Of a DNA stretch of 64,000 nt, positions 24,033-34,902 are shown in pieces. The notes beneath the pieces were generated by a model. It was not told where the DNA came from. It saw only the letters and a list, made by a program, of their open reading frames with translations, and searched no databases. Position 1 is the first letter of the stretch; each line of letters opens with the position of its first letter. Source of the stretch: Hygrophila difformis (taxonomy: Eukaryota; Streptophyta; Magnoliopsida; Lamiales; Acanthaceae); the NCBI GenBank assembly GCA_030278955.1, contig JAOANR010000001.1, forward strand, positions 41,194,890 to 41,258,889, written 5' to 3'. Both the position numbers and the translations under genes were made by a program.

Positions 24033-24668
24033 TGTAACACCCCGATTTAATTAACTCATAATTAATTAATTTAATTATGGTTAATTAACAAAAGACTTAG
24101 TATGTGGATTATTTTGTAGGGAATGAAGATTTAAGTGGGGGAAATAAGTGAGTTCAACTCACAAGATAATAAGAGTCAAGTGCTCAAATGGGTGCAATGT
24201 GGTCAAGACAAGTGGTGTAACTCTTTTAACCCACATTCCGACCCGAACCGAGACCCGTGACCCGACCCGGATCCATTTTGACTCTTCAAAATCTGATTTG
24301 TTGGGTGTTGGAAACCCATTTCTTCATCCTCATCTTCTCATTCCCGTCACTAGTTTTGGGAAGGCTAGGGTTGGTGCCAAATCCTCCCAAATCCTTGATT
24401 TTATGCTCAAATCAATTGGGGGTTTCATCATACTACCTTAGGTAAGTAATTTACATCAAGTATTTCATAGTTTGGAAGAGTATTGAGGTGGGTTTTGAAG
24501 GGAGCAAGTTGGTGGCGGGATTAAATGATTTTGGTTGAAATTCTTGTAGATCGGCTTGGAATTTGTGTTAAATCCTTGCTTGGGAGTTTCAAATCAGTTG
24601 AGGAAGCTAAGGTTAGTACTTGAGACCATTTTGGTGTTGTTGATTTCAGTTTTTAAGCTTCAAATGGT

Positions 24669-26152
24669 TTCAAGATCAAGAAATCATGTTCTTGGATGAA
24701 TTATGATGTTTGGAGCTTGATTCTTGCAATATAGGCTTGGAATTGTTGATTGGAAGCTTGCAGGTTGAGAAGAGGAGCTTGGAGACTCATCTACATATCA
24801 GGCAAGGGTAGAGATAGGCCTAAATGGGGGCATAATCGGTGGAATGGCCGGAAACCGCCATTTCCATCGTTTCTGTTGTGTCGGCGCGCAGTTGGGGCGC
24901 CCTTTAGCCAAAACGCGCGCGGGCAGCGCGCGAGAAAACGAACCGCGACAAATCTGAAGTTGGCGCGCTGTTGGCGCGGTTTTCATGGGAAAACCGCGCG
25001 GGGTGCGCGCCGGGCATTCTGTCCGCGCGATTCGTTCGCTCGTTTTCCGATTCTTCGTCCTTCGTGTTTCCTTAGTTCTTCTTATGCTTCTAGCATGCCA
25101 TAACCATCATTATGCTCACAATCTTTGAACTTAGTTGCGATTAGCGGTGATCTACTATGCCTTAGTTGAGATCGAGTCTTGTTTCGCTTCTATGTTGATG
25201 TGAGTGTTAGTGCCGATATGTGGGGCTTGGCACACCCTTGACACTTAACTCGCGATGAGTTGTTTATTTTGTCATGACACGTAATTTACGTATTGACATG
25301 TGTGGAATCTGATTATGTGTTGGTGCCGAAATGTGGGACTTGGCACACCCCGGAATATTTTAAAACTACTATTTTAAAGAGCCCGGATTATTCTTTTTAA
25401 AACTACTATTTTCAAGATCAAGAAATCATGTTCTTGGATGAATTATGATGTTTGGAGCTTGATTCTTGCAATATAGGCTTGGAATTGTTGATTGGAAGCT
25501 TGCAGGTTGAGAAGAGGAGCTTGGAGACTCATCTACATATCAGGCAAGGGTAGAGATAGGCCTAAATGGGGGCATAATCGGTGGAATGGCCGGAAACCGC
25601 CATTTCCATCGTTTCTGTTGTGTCGGCGCGCAGTTGGGGCGCCCTTTAGCCAAAACGCGCGCGGGCAGCGCGCGAGAAAACGAACCGCGACAAATCTGAA
25701 GTTGGCGCGCTGTTGGCGCGGTTTTCATGGGAAAACCGCGCGGGGTGCGCGCCGGGCATTCTGTCCGCGCGATTCGTTCGCTCGTTTTCCGATTCTTCGT
25801 CCTTCGTGTTTCCTTAGTTCTTCTTATGCTTCTAGCATGCCATAACCATCATTATGCTCACAATCTTTGAACTTAGTTGCGATTAGCGGTGATCTACTAT
25901 GCCTTAGTTGAGATCGAGTCTTGTTTCGCTTCTATGTTGATGTGAGTGTTAGTGCCGATATGTGGGGCTTGGCACACCCTTGACACTTAACTCGCGATGA
26001 GTTGTTTATTTTGTCATGACACGTAATTTACGTATTGACATGTGTGGAATCTGATTATGTGTTGGTGCCGAAATGTGGGACTTGGCACACCCCGGAATAT
26101 TTTAAAACTACTATTTTAAAGAGCCCGGATTATTCTTTTTAAAAACTATTAT
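24669..26152 (+). repeat. 742-bp tandem duplication within the 5' LTR
   Basis: Copy 1 about 24669-25410, copy 2 about 25411-26152. Start and end share TTTCAAG (GGTTTCAAGATC at the left edge, ATTTTCAAGTATT at the right edge, TTTTCAAGATC at the junction), a sign of microhomology-mediated duplication. The 3' LTR has a single copy. The GC-rich open frame in each copy (24750-25103 and 25492-25845) has no recognisable domain. Confidence 0.92.
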
Positions 26153-26391
26153 TTTCAAGTATTATTATTTTTAAAGTTATCATTTATAAACTAGTAGTAT
26201 ATTTCAAAGAGCCCTGACTATTTTAAAGCTATTTATTTTAAAGAAAATACTTCACTCGAGATGAGTGATTGAATTGAATGTGAATAATTGTGATGATATG
26301 TTGAGACTGAAAAGGATTTATATCCTAGTCTGATTTTAAAGCTATTTATTTTAAAGAAAATACTTCACTCGAGATGAGTGATTGAATTGAA

Positions 26392-26471
26392 TCTGAATAT
26401 CTGTGATGATATGTGAATATCTGTGATGATATGTGAATATCTGTGATGATATGTGAATATCTGTGATGATA
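26392..26471 (+). repeat. 20-bp tandem repeat (4 units) in LTR
   Basis: Four head-to-tail units of GAATATCTGTGATGATATGT. The same array occurs in the 3' LTR near 32951-33030. It lies between two copies of a larger block that contains the CTCGAGATGAGTG sequence. Confidence 0.85.
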
Positions 26472-27409
26472 TGTTGAGACTGAAAAGGATTTATATCCTA
26501 GTCTGTATTTGGCTAGAAAGGGCTCATGACCCTTAGCCTGACCCGCTTGCCGTAAGCCACGATTTCAGCTGTTAGTGTCCGCGGCGGGGGCACTGTGGGT
26601 ATGTCTCTCGACCATTAAGGGGTGTGGACCCTTATATGGGAGGGAATACCGACCATGGTACCTAGGTGTGCGCTAGACATGCTTATGTGTTGCATTTAGG
26701 GTAGATAGACATTTTAGGTCATAACATTTCATCTCATCATCCATCATTCATCTTATTTGCAGTGGTTGAAGCACCGGTATGGGACGGTGTGATGTTTACT
26801 TATTCGCATTGTTCAATTTTTATGTTATGCCTAATAAATGTTTAAAAACGGAATATATCTCCACCTATATGTATAAATATACTTCTAGGGAATCAAGTGA
26901 ATTCTTGTTTCCCCTTATGCCGATTCTTCTATTCTTGCTCAGTACCTTGTACTGACCCTTGCTATGTTTTCATGTATAGATATTCCCGGGGAGGACGCAG
27001 AGCCTGAGCACGATGTGGGGTTTGGGGATGAGTGATCTACCTAGGGATGCATTAGCATGTTGTGGACTTATGTGCTTGTCTTGAATAATATGCTATGACT
27101 CTATTACCTTGTCTCGTACTGCTTGTGGTACCGATCGGTACAATATGTTCTGTCTTGTGCGTACTTAATATCTCTGACAGGTTGAGATGAGACTGATATG
27201 TCGACTGTTATGTCGCATGAATAAGGCTTGTAAGCCGGACGTCTGTTATAATGTGAGGTTTCCTTTCTGGATTTGTATTATGATTCATTGGCTTCCTGTT
27301 TACTTGGCTACGTGTTATTGATCTTAAATTGATTGGCCAACAGTTTAAGAGAGGTAACACGGCAGTGACGTCACAGAAATTTGGTTTTAAATTTTTGGGG
27401 CGTTACATT

Positions 27410-27422
27410 TGGTATCAGAGCC
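27410..27422 (+). other. primer binding site, initiator tRNA-Met
   Basis: TGGTATCAGAGCC, two bases after the end of the 5' LTR. It is complementary to the 3' end of plant initiator tRNA-Met, the usual minus-strand primer of chromoviruses. Confidence 0.9.
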
Positions 27423-27711
27423 ATGTCTGCTCGTATGTGCTTAGAATTCTAACACAAGCATGTGGTGAGATGTGTGGGGGAAAGCATATAGTGTAGGAAT
27501 TGCATCTGGTTCTGCTTATATTCTTGTTAATTGCATTGTTTCTGGTTATCTGCGTCCCCTATAGGGTGGATTGTGGTTTGTGAATCAAACCAGGATCAAT
27601 CCTTGGGGATATTCCGGGAGATCTATACTTAATAATCGATGTTCGGTAAAGAATTATTCTTATTTACCGAGTGTTACTGAATATCTCGTTACGTTACGTT
27701 ACGAATATAGG

Positions 27712-28926
27712 ATGCCGCCGCGCCGGGATGGAGAGCCCAGGAGGAGGGGAAGGCCTCGTAGGAATCAGGGGCCAGCTTTTGGGGGTCATGGACAGTACCA
27801 TGAGAATGGTGGATTTGGCAATGATCACGTGGAAGGTGTTCCAATTGAGGAACCTGTAGAGGTGGAGGATGACTGGAACTATGAGGACGAACCAGTGCCT
27901 CCACCACCGCCGCCACCTGTACAGATGCCATTTGACCCTCAGTTTATGCAATATATGTTTAGTGCTATGTATGGGATGTATCAGGGGCAGGCGAATCAAC
28001 CTGCACAACCACCACCCAGACCCGTGGATTACGTGCATCTAGCAAGGCATTATCAACCGCCGGTCTTTAGTGGAGGAGTAGACCCGGTTGCTCTGACTGT
28101 TTGGATTTATCATATGGAGGAGATCTTCGAGAATATAGACTGCCCAGAGAATTGGAAGGTCGGGGTGGGACAGCAGTATCTTACTGGACCAGCTCTCCAT
28201 TGGTGGAGGTCGCGTAAGAGTGAGCTTATGGCGAGACCCAACTTCTCATGGGAAGTTTTCTGTCATGCTTTGAGATCCCACTTTTTCACTACACAGATGA
28301 TGAATGTTAAAAAGAGGGAATTTCTCAACCTGGAGCAAGCAGGAAATATGACAGTGTCTGAATACTATGGTCGTTTTGTGGAACTCATGTCATACGTACC
28401 AATGCTAGTTGCTAATGAGGAAGATAAGGTTTCGAAGTTTGTGGATGGATTGAAGGCTGAGATCCGGACTGGGTTTAGCAACCAACACGCCTGCTTAGCT
28501 TCAGCATATGATCAGGCTTTATTCATTGAGAGAGCTCGCACTGATGCGCAGCGCGTGTGGGCCGCTCGTCGCAGAGATTCGGGGGGACCGAGTAGACCCC
28601 AGCATAGGCAGATGAGGCCGAGAAGCGGTGGAAGGACCTCTAGACCTCAGACTTATGCACAGCCACCGTATAGAAGCGGACCCCACTGCTGGAATTGCGG
28701 ACAGCAAGGACATTCGAGGTCACAGTGCCCACAGTTGGTAGGTCGAGTAGGAGGATCTACTTCAGATGCGTCTGGTGGGAATGCGTCGCGTGGACGAGGT
28801 GCAGACAGAGGTCGTGGACCACAGGGGGACCGTGGGGGCCGTCTCAATGTGATTGAGCGGGCTGAGCTAGATGGGCGAGATGATGTCATGACTGGTAAGT
28901 TGCCCATTGTTCAATTTCAATCTTGA
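27712..28926 (+). CDS. gag: gypsy Gag (capsid/nucleocapsid)
   Basis: Forms the cytoplasmic particle and packages the RNA. I chose the start MPPRRDGEPRRRGRPRRNQG at 27712, which is typical for this clade; the frame is open further upstream to 27571 but that stretch looks like leader. A proline-rich spacer (residues about 60-110) is followed by the retrotrans_gag domain (QQYLTGPALHWWRSRKSELM, then FSWEVFCHALRSHFF and LEQAGNMTVSEYYGRFVELM) and a CCHC zinc knuckle CWNCGQQGHSRSQC near residue 325. It ends in an Arg/Gly-rich tail at TGA 28926. In related elements Gag runs straight into protease; here a stop and a frame change intervene. Confidence 0.88.
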   Translation: MPPRRDGEPRRRGRPRRNQGPAFGGHGQYHENGGFGNDHVEGVPIEEPVEVEDDWNYEDEPVPPPPPPPVQMPFDPQFMQYMFSAMYGMYQGQANQPAQPPPRPVDYVHLARHYQPPVFSGGVDPVALTVWIYHMEEIFENIDCPENWKVGVGQQYLTGPALHWWRSRKSELMARPNFSWEVFCHALRSHFFTTQMMNVKKREFLNLEQAGNMTVSEYYGRFVELMSYVPMLVANEEDKVSKFVDGLKAEIRTGFSNQHACLASAYDQALFIERARTDAQRVWAARRRDSGGPSRPQHRQMRPRSGGRTSRPQTYAQPPYRSGPHCWNCGQQGHSRSQCPQLVGRVGGSTSDASGGNASRGRGADRGRGPQGDRGGRLNVIERAELDGRDDVMTGKLPIVQFQS

Positions 28927-28934
28927 TCGACTTA

Positions 28935-29295
28935 ACCATCTGTAACAAGTACCCCAGGTAGTGCCTTATGTTATTAAATGCGTAGGTACTATACTAGTTA
29001 ATAATGTGCCTGCTTATGCCTTATATGATTCTGGTGCATCATGCTCGTTTATATCATCGGAATTTGTAACTAATAATGATATGGGACCACTGGAGGCTTA
29101 TCAACTCCCTGTTACGCTACCTTCGGGAGACCTCATGCGGAGCCAGTGGATTAAACCCGATGCACAGATAATCATCAAGGAGCGAGAGTTCAGAGCGAAT
29201 CAAGTGGTGCTAGATTTGGCCGATTTGACGTGATTTTGGGAATGGATTGGCTGTCTAAGTACCGAGCCAGATTAGACTACGGGATATCAAGGATT
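28935..29295 (+). pseudogene. pol: gypsy protease fragment
   Basis: Aspartic protease domain with the active-site signature ALYDSGASCSFIS and, after a frame change near 29224, the second conserved block [19 protein letters not shown]. The frame change plus the upstream stop mean that it cannot be read with Gag as it stands. Immediately after the second block the sequence leaves the usual pol order. Confidence 0.8.
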
Positions 29296-29640
29296 TCCTT
29301 CACCGAAGAAGAAGGTGACAGAGGCTCCGGCCTTAGTGTTACCTGATGAATCGGGGGAATATGAGGTAGACACAGATGCATATTATCGAGGACTTGGGTG
29401 TGTGCTTATGCAGTATGGCAAGGTGATTGCGTATGCATCTAGACAATTAAAGCCTCACGAGCTGAATTACCCGACTCACGACCTGGAGATGGCAGCGGTC
29501 GTGCATGCATTAAAAATTTGGAGGCATTATCTTTACGGAGCCAAGTGTCAAATCTATTCGGATCATAAGAACCTTAAATGCCTCTACACTACAGACAAGA
29601 TGAGCGGTAGGCAAAGAAGAGGGTTAGAGTTTTGCAGGAC
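29296..29640 (+). pseudogene. pol: gypsy RNase H domain, joined directly to protease (RT missing)
   Basis: Reads [20 protein letters not shown], then [40 protein letters not shown] and [10 protein letters not shown], which is the RNase H region that follows RT in gypsy pol. The roughly 250-residue reverse transcriptase, with its YVDD-type motif, should lie between [12 protein letters not shown] and this point and is absent. The change takes place within about 30 bp near 29285-29310. A one-base loss in a T-run near 29637 then shifts frame into the integrase part. Confidence 0.85.
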
Positions 29641-31272
29641 TACGACACGAGTATTCAGTACATAGAAGGGAAAGCCAACCGGGTGGCTGATGCACTAAGT
29701 AGGAAAGGACATGTACTGAATTCAATTACTCTCCCTTGGAAGTTGAGGCAAGAGTTAGACAAGGAAGGTGTTGTGGTTGTTCCTTACGACACGATAGCGA
29801 GGCTGAATGCTATGACGGTGATGCCATCATTACTCGAGGAACTCAGACTAAGTCAAGCTGTAAGTCAAGAGATGATGCATTTGAAAGCTCGGATTCGTAA
29901 GGGTAAAGCGGAAGGCTTTGGGATTGATAGCAAGGATATGATCAAGTTTGGGGACCGTTGGTGTGTGCCTCCGAAAGATCAGGCGTTGAAAGGAAAAATT
30001 TTGGAGGAAGCACATTGCACACCTTACTCCGTACATCCGGGAGCAGTAAAGATGTACAAGGATTTGAGGCAAAACTATTGGTGGAAAGGCATGAAGAAGG
30101 AAGTGGCAGAATTTGTGTCTAGGTGTTCCACTTGCCAGAAGGTGAAAGCCGAGCACATGAGACCTTCAGGCTTATTACAACCTTTGGATGTTCCTACTTG
30201 GAAATGGGAGTCCATTGCTATGGACTTTGTCACCGGGCTACCCAGGACACGGAGCAGTTTTGATACTATTTGGGTAGTTGTGGACCGACTAACCAAGAGT
30301 GCTGTGTTTATACCAATGAGATTGAACTGGAGCATGCAACAGTTCACTGGCGCTTACATCCAACATGTGCTTAGACGTTTTGGTATTCCTCGAGAAATCA
30401 TTTCCGACAGAGATTCCAGATTCCTGTCAAGGTTCTGGAAGGAATTGCAGACAGCCTTTTGGACACAGATCAGTATGAGTACTGCGTGGCACCCTCAGAC
30501 TGATGGACAGACCGAAAGGACCATTAGAACCTTGGAGGATATGTTGAGGGCGTGTGTGATGGATTTTCAAGGATCGTGGGAGGAACATCTACCTTTGGTG
30601 GAGTTCTCCTACAACAATAGCTATCACGCGAGTATTCGTATGGCGCCTTTCGAGGCCTTATACGGAAGAAAGTGCAGGACGCCCTTGTGTTGGAGTGATC
30701 CTTCAGAGCGAGTGGTGATGGGTCCTGAACTTATTGAACAGACCACGAAAGTGGTACGAGTGATCAGAGACAGAATGAAGGAAGCTCAGGATCGTCAGAA
30801 GAGTTATGCTGATTTGTCCAGGAGAGACATTGAATTCGAGATTGGAGATTGGGTACTTTTGAGAGTGTCACCCATGAGGGGCGTGAGACGATTTGGGAAG
30901 AAAGGGAAACTGAGTCCCAGATTTATAGGCCCCTATGAGATCACTAAGAAGATTGGGAAGGTCGCTTACCGGTTAGAATTGCCAACTGAGGTGGGAAAGG
31001 TGCACAACGTTTTCCACGTTTCTCAGTTGAGGAAGTTTATATCGGATCCTAACAAGGTTATACAACCGGAGGAGGTGGAGTTGGATGACAACCTAGAATA
31101 CGAAGAATACCCCGTGGCGATCCTCGACACTAAAGAAAAGGTACTTCGCAAGAAGGTGATCAAAATGGTGAAAGTACTTTGGTCGAGACATGGCGTAGGG
31201 GATGCCACTTGGGAGACAGAGGAAAGCATGGCTGGGCGTTATCCTGAATTGGATTTGACTCCAATTCAGTGA
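29641..31272 (+). CDS. pol: gypsy integrase with C-terminal chromodomain-like region
   Basis: Open for over 540 codons. Starts in the RNase H/integrase linker ([20 protein letters not shown]). An HHCC zinc-binding domain follows ([18 protein letters not shown] with [11 protein letters not shown]). The catalytic core has D in [11 protein letters not shown] in [14 protein letters not shown], and E about 36 residues later in the [20 protein letters not shown] region. Next come the GPY/F-type module ([20 protein letters not shown]) and a chromodomain-like end ([38 protein letters not shown]). This end is thought to direct integration to certain chromatin. No stop interrupts it. Its 5' end is cut off from the rest of pol by the frameshift near 29637. 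Confidence 0.9.
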   Translation, partial: YDTSIQYIEGKANRVADALSRKGHVLNSITLPWKLRQELDKEGVVVVPYDTIARLNAMTVMPSLLEELRLSQAVSQEMMHLKARIRKGKAEGFGIDSKDMIKFGDRWCVPPKDQALKGKILEEAHCTPYSVHPGAVKMYKDLRQNYWWKGMKKEVAEFVSRCSTCQKVKAEHMRPSGLLQPLDVPTWKWESIAMDFVTGLPRTRSSFDTIWVVVDRLTKSAVFIPMRLNWSMQQFTGAYIQHVLRRFGIPREIISDRDSRFLSRFWKELQTAFWTQISMSTAWHPQTDGQTERTIRTLEDMLRACVMDFQGSWEEHLPLVEFSYNNSYHASIRMAPFEALYGRKCRTPLCWSDPSERVVMGPELIEQTTKVVRVIRDRMKEAQDRQKSYADLSRRDIEFEIGDWVLLRVSPMRGVRRFGKKGKLSPRFIGPYEITKKIGKVAYRLELPTEVGKVHNVFHVSQLRKFISDPNKVIQPEEVELDDNLEYEEYPVAILDTKEKVLRKKVIKMVKVLWSRHGVGDATWETEESMAGRYPELDLTPIQ

Positions 31273-31319
31273 AGTAATGACCTTAATCCATACTTTTTCA
31301 TTCGAGGACGAATGATCCT

Positions 31320-31332
31320 AAGGGGGAGAGAT
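31320..31332 (+). other. polypurine tract
   Basis: AAGGGGGAGAGAT directly before the 3' LTR. It serves as plus-strand primer and confirms the LTR border. Confidence 0.85.
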
Positions 31333-33965
31333 TGTAACACCCCGATTTAATTAACTCATAATTAATTAATTTAATTATGGTTAATTAACAAAAGACTTAG
31401 TATGTGGATTATTTTGTAGGGAATGAAGATTTAAGTGGGGGAAATAAGTGAGTTCAACTCACAAGATAATAAGAGTCAAGTGCTCAAATGGGTGCAATGT
31501 GGTCAAGACAAGTGGTGTAACTCTTTTAACCCACATTCCGACCCGAACCGAGACCCGTGACCCGACCCGGATCCATTTTGACTCTTCAAAATCTGATTTG
31601 TTGGGTGTTGGAAACCCATTTCTTCATCCTCATCTTCTCATTCCCGTCACTAGTTTTGGGAAGGCTAGGGTTGGTGCCAAATCCTCCCAAATCCTTGATT
31701 TTATGCTCAAATCAATTGGGGGTTTCATCATACTACCTTAGGTAAGTAATTTACATCAAGTATTTCATAGTTTGGAAGAGTATTGAGGTGGGTTTTGAAG
31801 GGAGCAAGTTGGTGGCGGGATTAAATGATTTTGGTTGAAATTCTTGTAGATCGGCTTGGAATTTGTGTTAAATCCTTGCTTGGGAGTTTCAAATCAGTTG
31901 AGGAAGCTAAGGTTAGTACTTGAGACCATTTTGGTGTTGTTGATTTCAGTTTTTAAGCTTCAAATGGTTTCAAGATCAAGAAATCATGTTCTTGGATGAA
32001 TTATGATGTTTGGAGCTTGATTCTTGCAATATAGGCTTGGAATTGTTGATTGGAAGCTTGCAGGTTGAGAAGAGGAGCTTGGAGACTCATCTACATATCA
32101 GGCAAGGGTAGAGATAGGCCTAAATGGGGGCATAATCGGTGGAATGGCCGGAAACCGCCATTTCCATCGTTTCTGTTGTGTCGGCGCGCAGTTGGGGCGC
32201 CCTTTAGCCAAAACGCGCGCGGGCAGCGCGCGAGAAAACGAACCGCGACAAATCTGAAGTTGGCGCGCTGTTGGCGCGGTTTTCATGGGAAAACCGCGCG
32301 GGGTGCGCGCCGGGCATTCTGTCCGCGCGATTCGTTCGCTCGTTTTCCGATTCTTCGTCCTTCGTGTTTCCTTAGTTCTTCTTATGCTTCTAGCATGCCA
32401 TAACCATCATTATGCTCACAATCTTTGAACTTAGTTGCGATTAGCGGTGATCTACTATGCCTTAGTTGAGATCGAGTCTTGTTTCGCTTCTATGTTGATG
32501 TGAGTGTTAGTGCCGATATGTGGGGCTTGGCACACCCTTGACACTTAACTCGCGATGAGTTGTTTATTTTGTCATGACACGTAATTTACGTATTGACATG
32601 TGTGGAATCTGATTATGTGTTGGTGCCGAAATGTGGGACTTGGCACACCCCGGAATATTTTAAAACTACTATTTTAAAGAGCCCGGATTATTCTTTTTAA
32701 AAACTATTATTTTCAAGTATTATTATTTTTAAAGTTATCATTTATAAACTAGTAGTATATTTCAAAGAGCCCTGACTATTTTAAAGCTATTTATTTTAAA
32801 GAAAATACTTCACTCGAGATGAGTGATTGAATTGAATGTGAATAATTGTGATGATATGTTGAGACTGAAAAGGATTTATATCCTAGTCTGATTTTAAAGC
32901 TATTTATTTTAAAGAAAATACTTCACTCGAGATGAGTGATTGAATTGAATCTGAATATCTGTGATGATATGTGAATATCTGTGATGATATGTGAATATCT
33001 GTGATGATATGTGAATATCTGTGATGATATGTTGAGACTGAAAAGGATTTATATCCTAGTCTGTATTTGGCTAGAAAGGGCTCATGACCCTTAGCCTGAC
33101 CCGCTTGCCGTAAGCCACGATTTCAGCTGTTAGTGTCCGCGGCGGGGGCACTGTGGGTATGTCTCTCGACCATTAAGGGGTGTGGACCCTTATATGGGAG
33201 GGAATACCGACCATGGTACCTAGGTGCGCGCTAGACATGCTTATGTGTTGCATTTAGGGTAGATAGACATTTTAGGTCATAACATTTCATCTCATCATCC
33301 ATCATTCATCTTATTTGCAGTGGTTGAAGCACCGGTATGGGACGGTGTGATGTTTACTTATTCGCATTTTTCAATTTTTATGTTATGCCTAATAAATGTT
33401 TAAAAACGGAATATATCTCCACCTATATGTATAAATATACTTCTAGGGAATCAAGTGAATTCTTGTTTCCCCTTATGCCGATTCTTCTATTCTTGCTCAG
33501 TACCTTGTACTGACCCTTGCTATGTTTTCATGTATAGATATTCCCGGGGAGGACGCAGAGCCTGAGCACGATGTGGGGTTTGGGGATGAGTGATCTACCT
33601 AGGGATGCATTAGCATGTTGTGGACTTATGTGCTTGTCTTGAATAATATGCTATGACTCTATTACCTTGTCTCGTACTGCTTGTGGTACCGATCGGTACA
33701 ATATGTTCTGTCTTGTGCGTACTTAATATCTCTGACAGGTTGAGATGAGACTGATATGTCGACTGTTATGTCGCATGAATAAGGCTTGTAAGCCGGACGT
33801 CTGTTATAATGTGAGGTTTCCTTTCTGGATTTGTATTATGATTCATTGGCTTCCTGTTTACTTGGCTACGTGTTATTGATCTTAAATTGATTGGCCAACA
33901 GTTTAAGAGAGGTAACACGGCAGTGACGTCACAGAAATTTGGTTTTAAATTTTTGGGGCGTTACA
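31333..33965 (+). repeat. 3' LTR
   Basis: 2633 bp, TGTAACACCCCG...GGGGCGTTACA, matching the 5' LTR over its whole length apart from the single copy of the 742-bp segment and a few point differences. Followed by the TSD GTAAA. Confidence 0.95.
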
Positions 33966-34242
33966 GTAAAATTCTGGCCGTCTCTTTTGCTGTAATTCAC
34001 GATTACAGCGAATTGGGCGTGTTTTAATGCCCTAAGTTGCCGACCGCATATGCGGTCGGCAACGCGGTCGGCAATCCCGACCATCAGCCCATTGGTCGGT
34101 GTTCTGGTCGGGATAAAACACCCCACCTGCCAACGGCTATTTTTCCCCGACCACGCCTTGCGGTCGGGAACCCGGTCGGTAATACCGACCGCAAGACGGC
34201 GGTCGGGAAATGCGGTCGGGATTCCCGCTTTTTCTTGTAGTG
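33966..34242 (-). repeat. CACTA terminal and subterminal region with palindromes
   Basis: Ends with the terminal inverted repeat (CACTACAAGAAAAAGCGGG on the minus strand, from 34242). The 200 bp inside it carry many GGTCGG/CCGACC motifs in both orientations, as expected for transposase-binding sites. They include a perfect 28-bp palindrome at 34036-34063 centred on GCATATGC, and hairpins of the type GGTCGGGAAxxCGGTCGGGATTCCCG near 34200-34227. Confidence 0.88.
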
Positions 34243-34902
34243 GAATATGCACTTTAGGTATAAAGATGGAATGTACCCCATCTCTACAGAATAATCCAGA
34301 ATTGTCAGTGCGCCATCCAAGTCAGTATTTATAGAGTATTTCTCCTTCAATGTTGAAAAAAAAATATTAGTATTCCCCATGAATGATAACGGAAAATTAT
34401 ATATTTAATCATTACAATTTATTTGAGTGCTAACCAAAGCAATATCTATGAAGGGCCATTCTGTTCCCATTTGCAATACATCTCTCATAGAATAGATCCC
34501 TAGCAGCCAAATTGGTTCACCAAGCATTCCATCGAAACAGATCCATACAAAAACGTGAATAAACCAATGAATGTTTCGTAGCATCAAAAAGAGACTTGCA
34601 ACTGAAAAAAAAAATATTAATCATAGAATCGATCATAATGCAATACTGAAATGTGCACAGGATGTGGGCAACAGGCAAATTTAAAAAAAATAATTAAAAA
34701 AATTAAAAAGAGAGAACAAATGTATGAAGAACAACCTGTATCCGGCATTAAACATATCCCTCAACGAAAAAGCAGAAACACGGGAAACTATTTCCACAAG
34801 AACATCAACTGGCAAATCAGTAATGGATTTCTGCCTTACATCTTGAATTTGTACTGGAGAAAAGTTAAAGATTATCTGATTCTTTGTTGGTCGGTCCATC
34901 AA
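34243..34902 (-). pseudogene. F-box protein copy B, 5' part (At2g35280-like, disrupted)
   Basis: First exon from 34902 with the F-box (DLPVDVLVEIVSRVSAFSLR, DMFNAG), second exon from about 34601 (CKSLFDATKHSLVYSRFCMD), third from about 34361 (EKYSINTDLDGALTILDYSV, MGYIPSLYLKCIF) up to the CACTA border. It aligns with F-box A throughout. Lesions: the donor GT of exon 1 in copy A (AATGCTGT-GTATCG) is GA here (AATGCCG-GATACAG); an in-frame TGA follows RWNAW in exon 2; and CACTA is inserted in exon 3. The remaining 3' part is at 10571-10285. Confidence 0.78.

Larger units (their letters stand above)
24033..27407 (+). repeat. 5' LTR with internal 742-bp duplication
   Basis: 3375 bp, TGTAACACCCCG...GGGGCGTTACA. 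Longer than the 3' LTR (2633 bp) by exactly the 742-bp tandem duplication. Apart from that I noticed only single-base differences, for example GTGTGCG/GTGCGCG near 26668 versus 33228, and CATTGTTC/CATTTTTC near 26809 versus 33367. It includes the hairpin AGACT..AGGAT-TTAT-ATCCT-AGTCT twice (near 26305 and 26477). Confidence 0.92.
24033..33965 (+). mobile_element. Ty3/Gypsy chromovirus, Tekay/Del type, full length but without RT
   Basis: A 9933-bp element with the 5-bp TSD GTAAA at 24028-24032 and 33966-33970. 5' LTR 24033-27407, PBS, gag, remnants of protease, RNase H, integrase with C-terminal chromodomain-like region, PPT, 3' LTR 31333-33965. The domain order and the chromodomain place it among chromoviruses; the long LTR starting TGTAACACCCCG fits Tekay/Del. 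The reverse transcriptase region is absent. The two LTRs are nearly identical apart from a 742-bp duplication in the 5' copy, so the insertion is young. It lies in the CACTA 5' region. Confidence 0.92.
13291..34242 (-). mobile_element. CACTA (En/Spm) transposon, left end lost, carrying nested insertions
   Basis: The right border is a CACTA terminus: reading the minus strand from 34242 gives CACTACAAGAAAAAGCGGG, followed by dense GGTCGG/CCGACC subterminal motifs. Minus-strand genes inside encode a TNP2-type transposase (22637-13506 after splicing) and the start of a second gene (13405-13291). The element was inserted in F-box gene B. No CACTA terminus is visible on the left, where the sequence passes from the second gene straight into LTR 1 and then F-box B. 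Later events inside it are solo LTR 2 (14373-16796), a 1560-bp triplication (16729-21406) and a full gypsy element (24033-33965). Without these insertions and the two extra repeat units the remaining CACTA sequence is about 5.5 kb. Confidence 0.85.

Noticed and set aside
23713..24050. Several overlapping Arg/Gly-rich open frames
   Set aside because: Caused by CGG-rich composition of the CACTA subterminal region; frames overlap on both strands with no conserved motif.
24750..25103. 117-codon open frame repeated in each LTR segment (24750, 25492, 32050)
   Set aside because: Lies in GC-rich LTR sequence without a known domain; repeated only because the LTR is. Probably non-coding.
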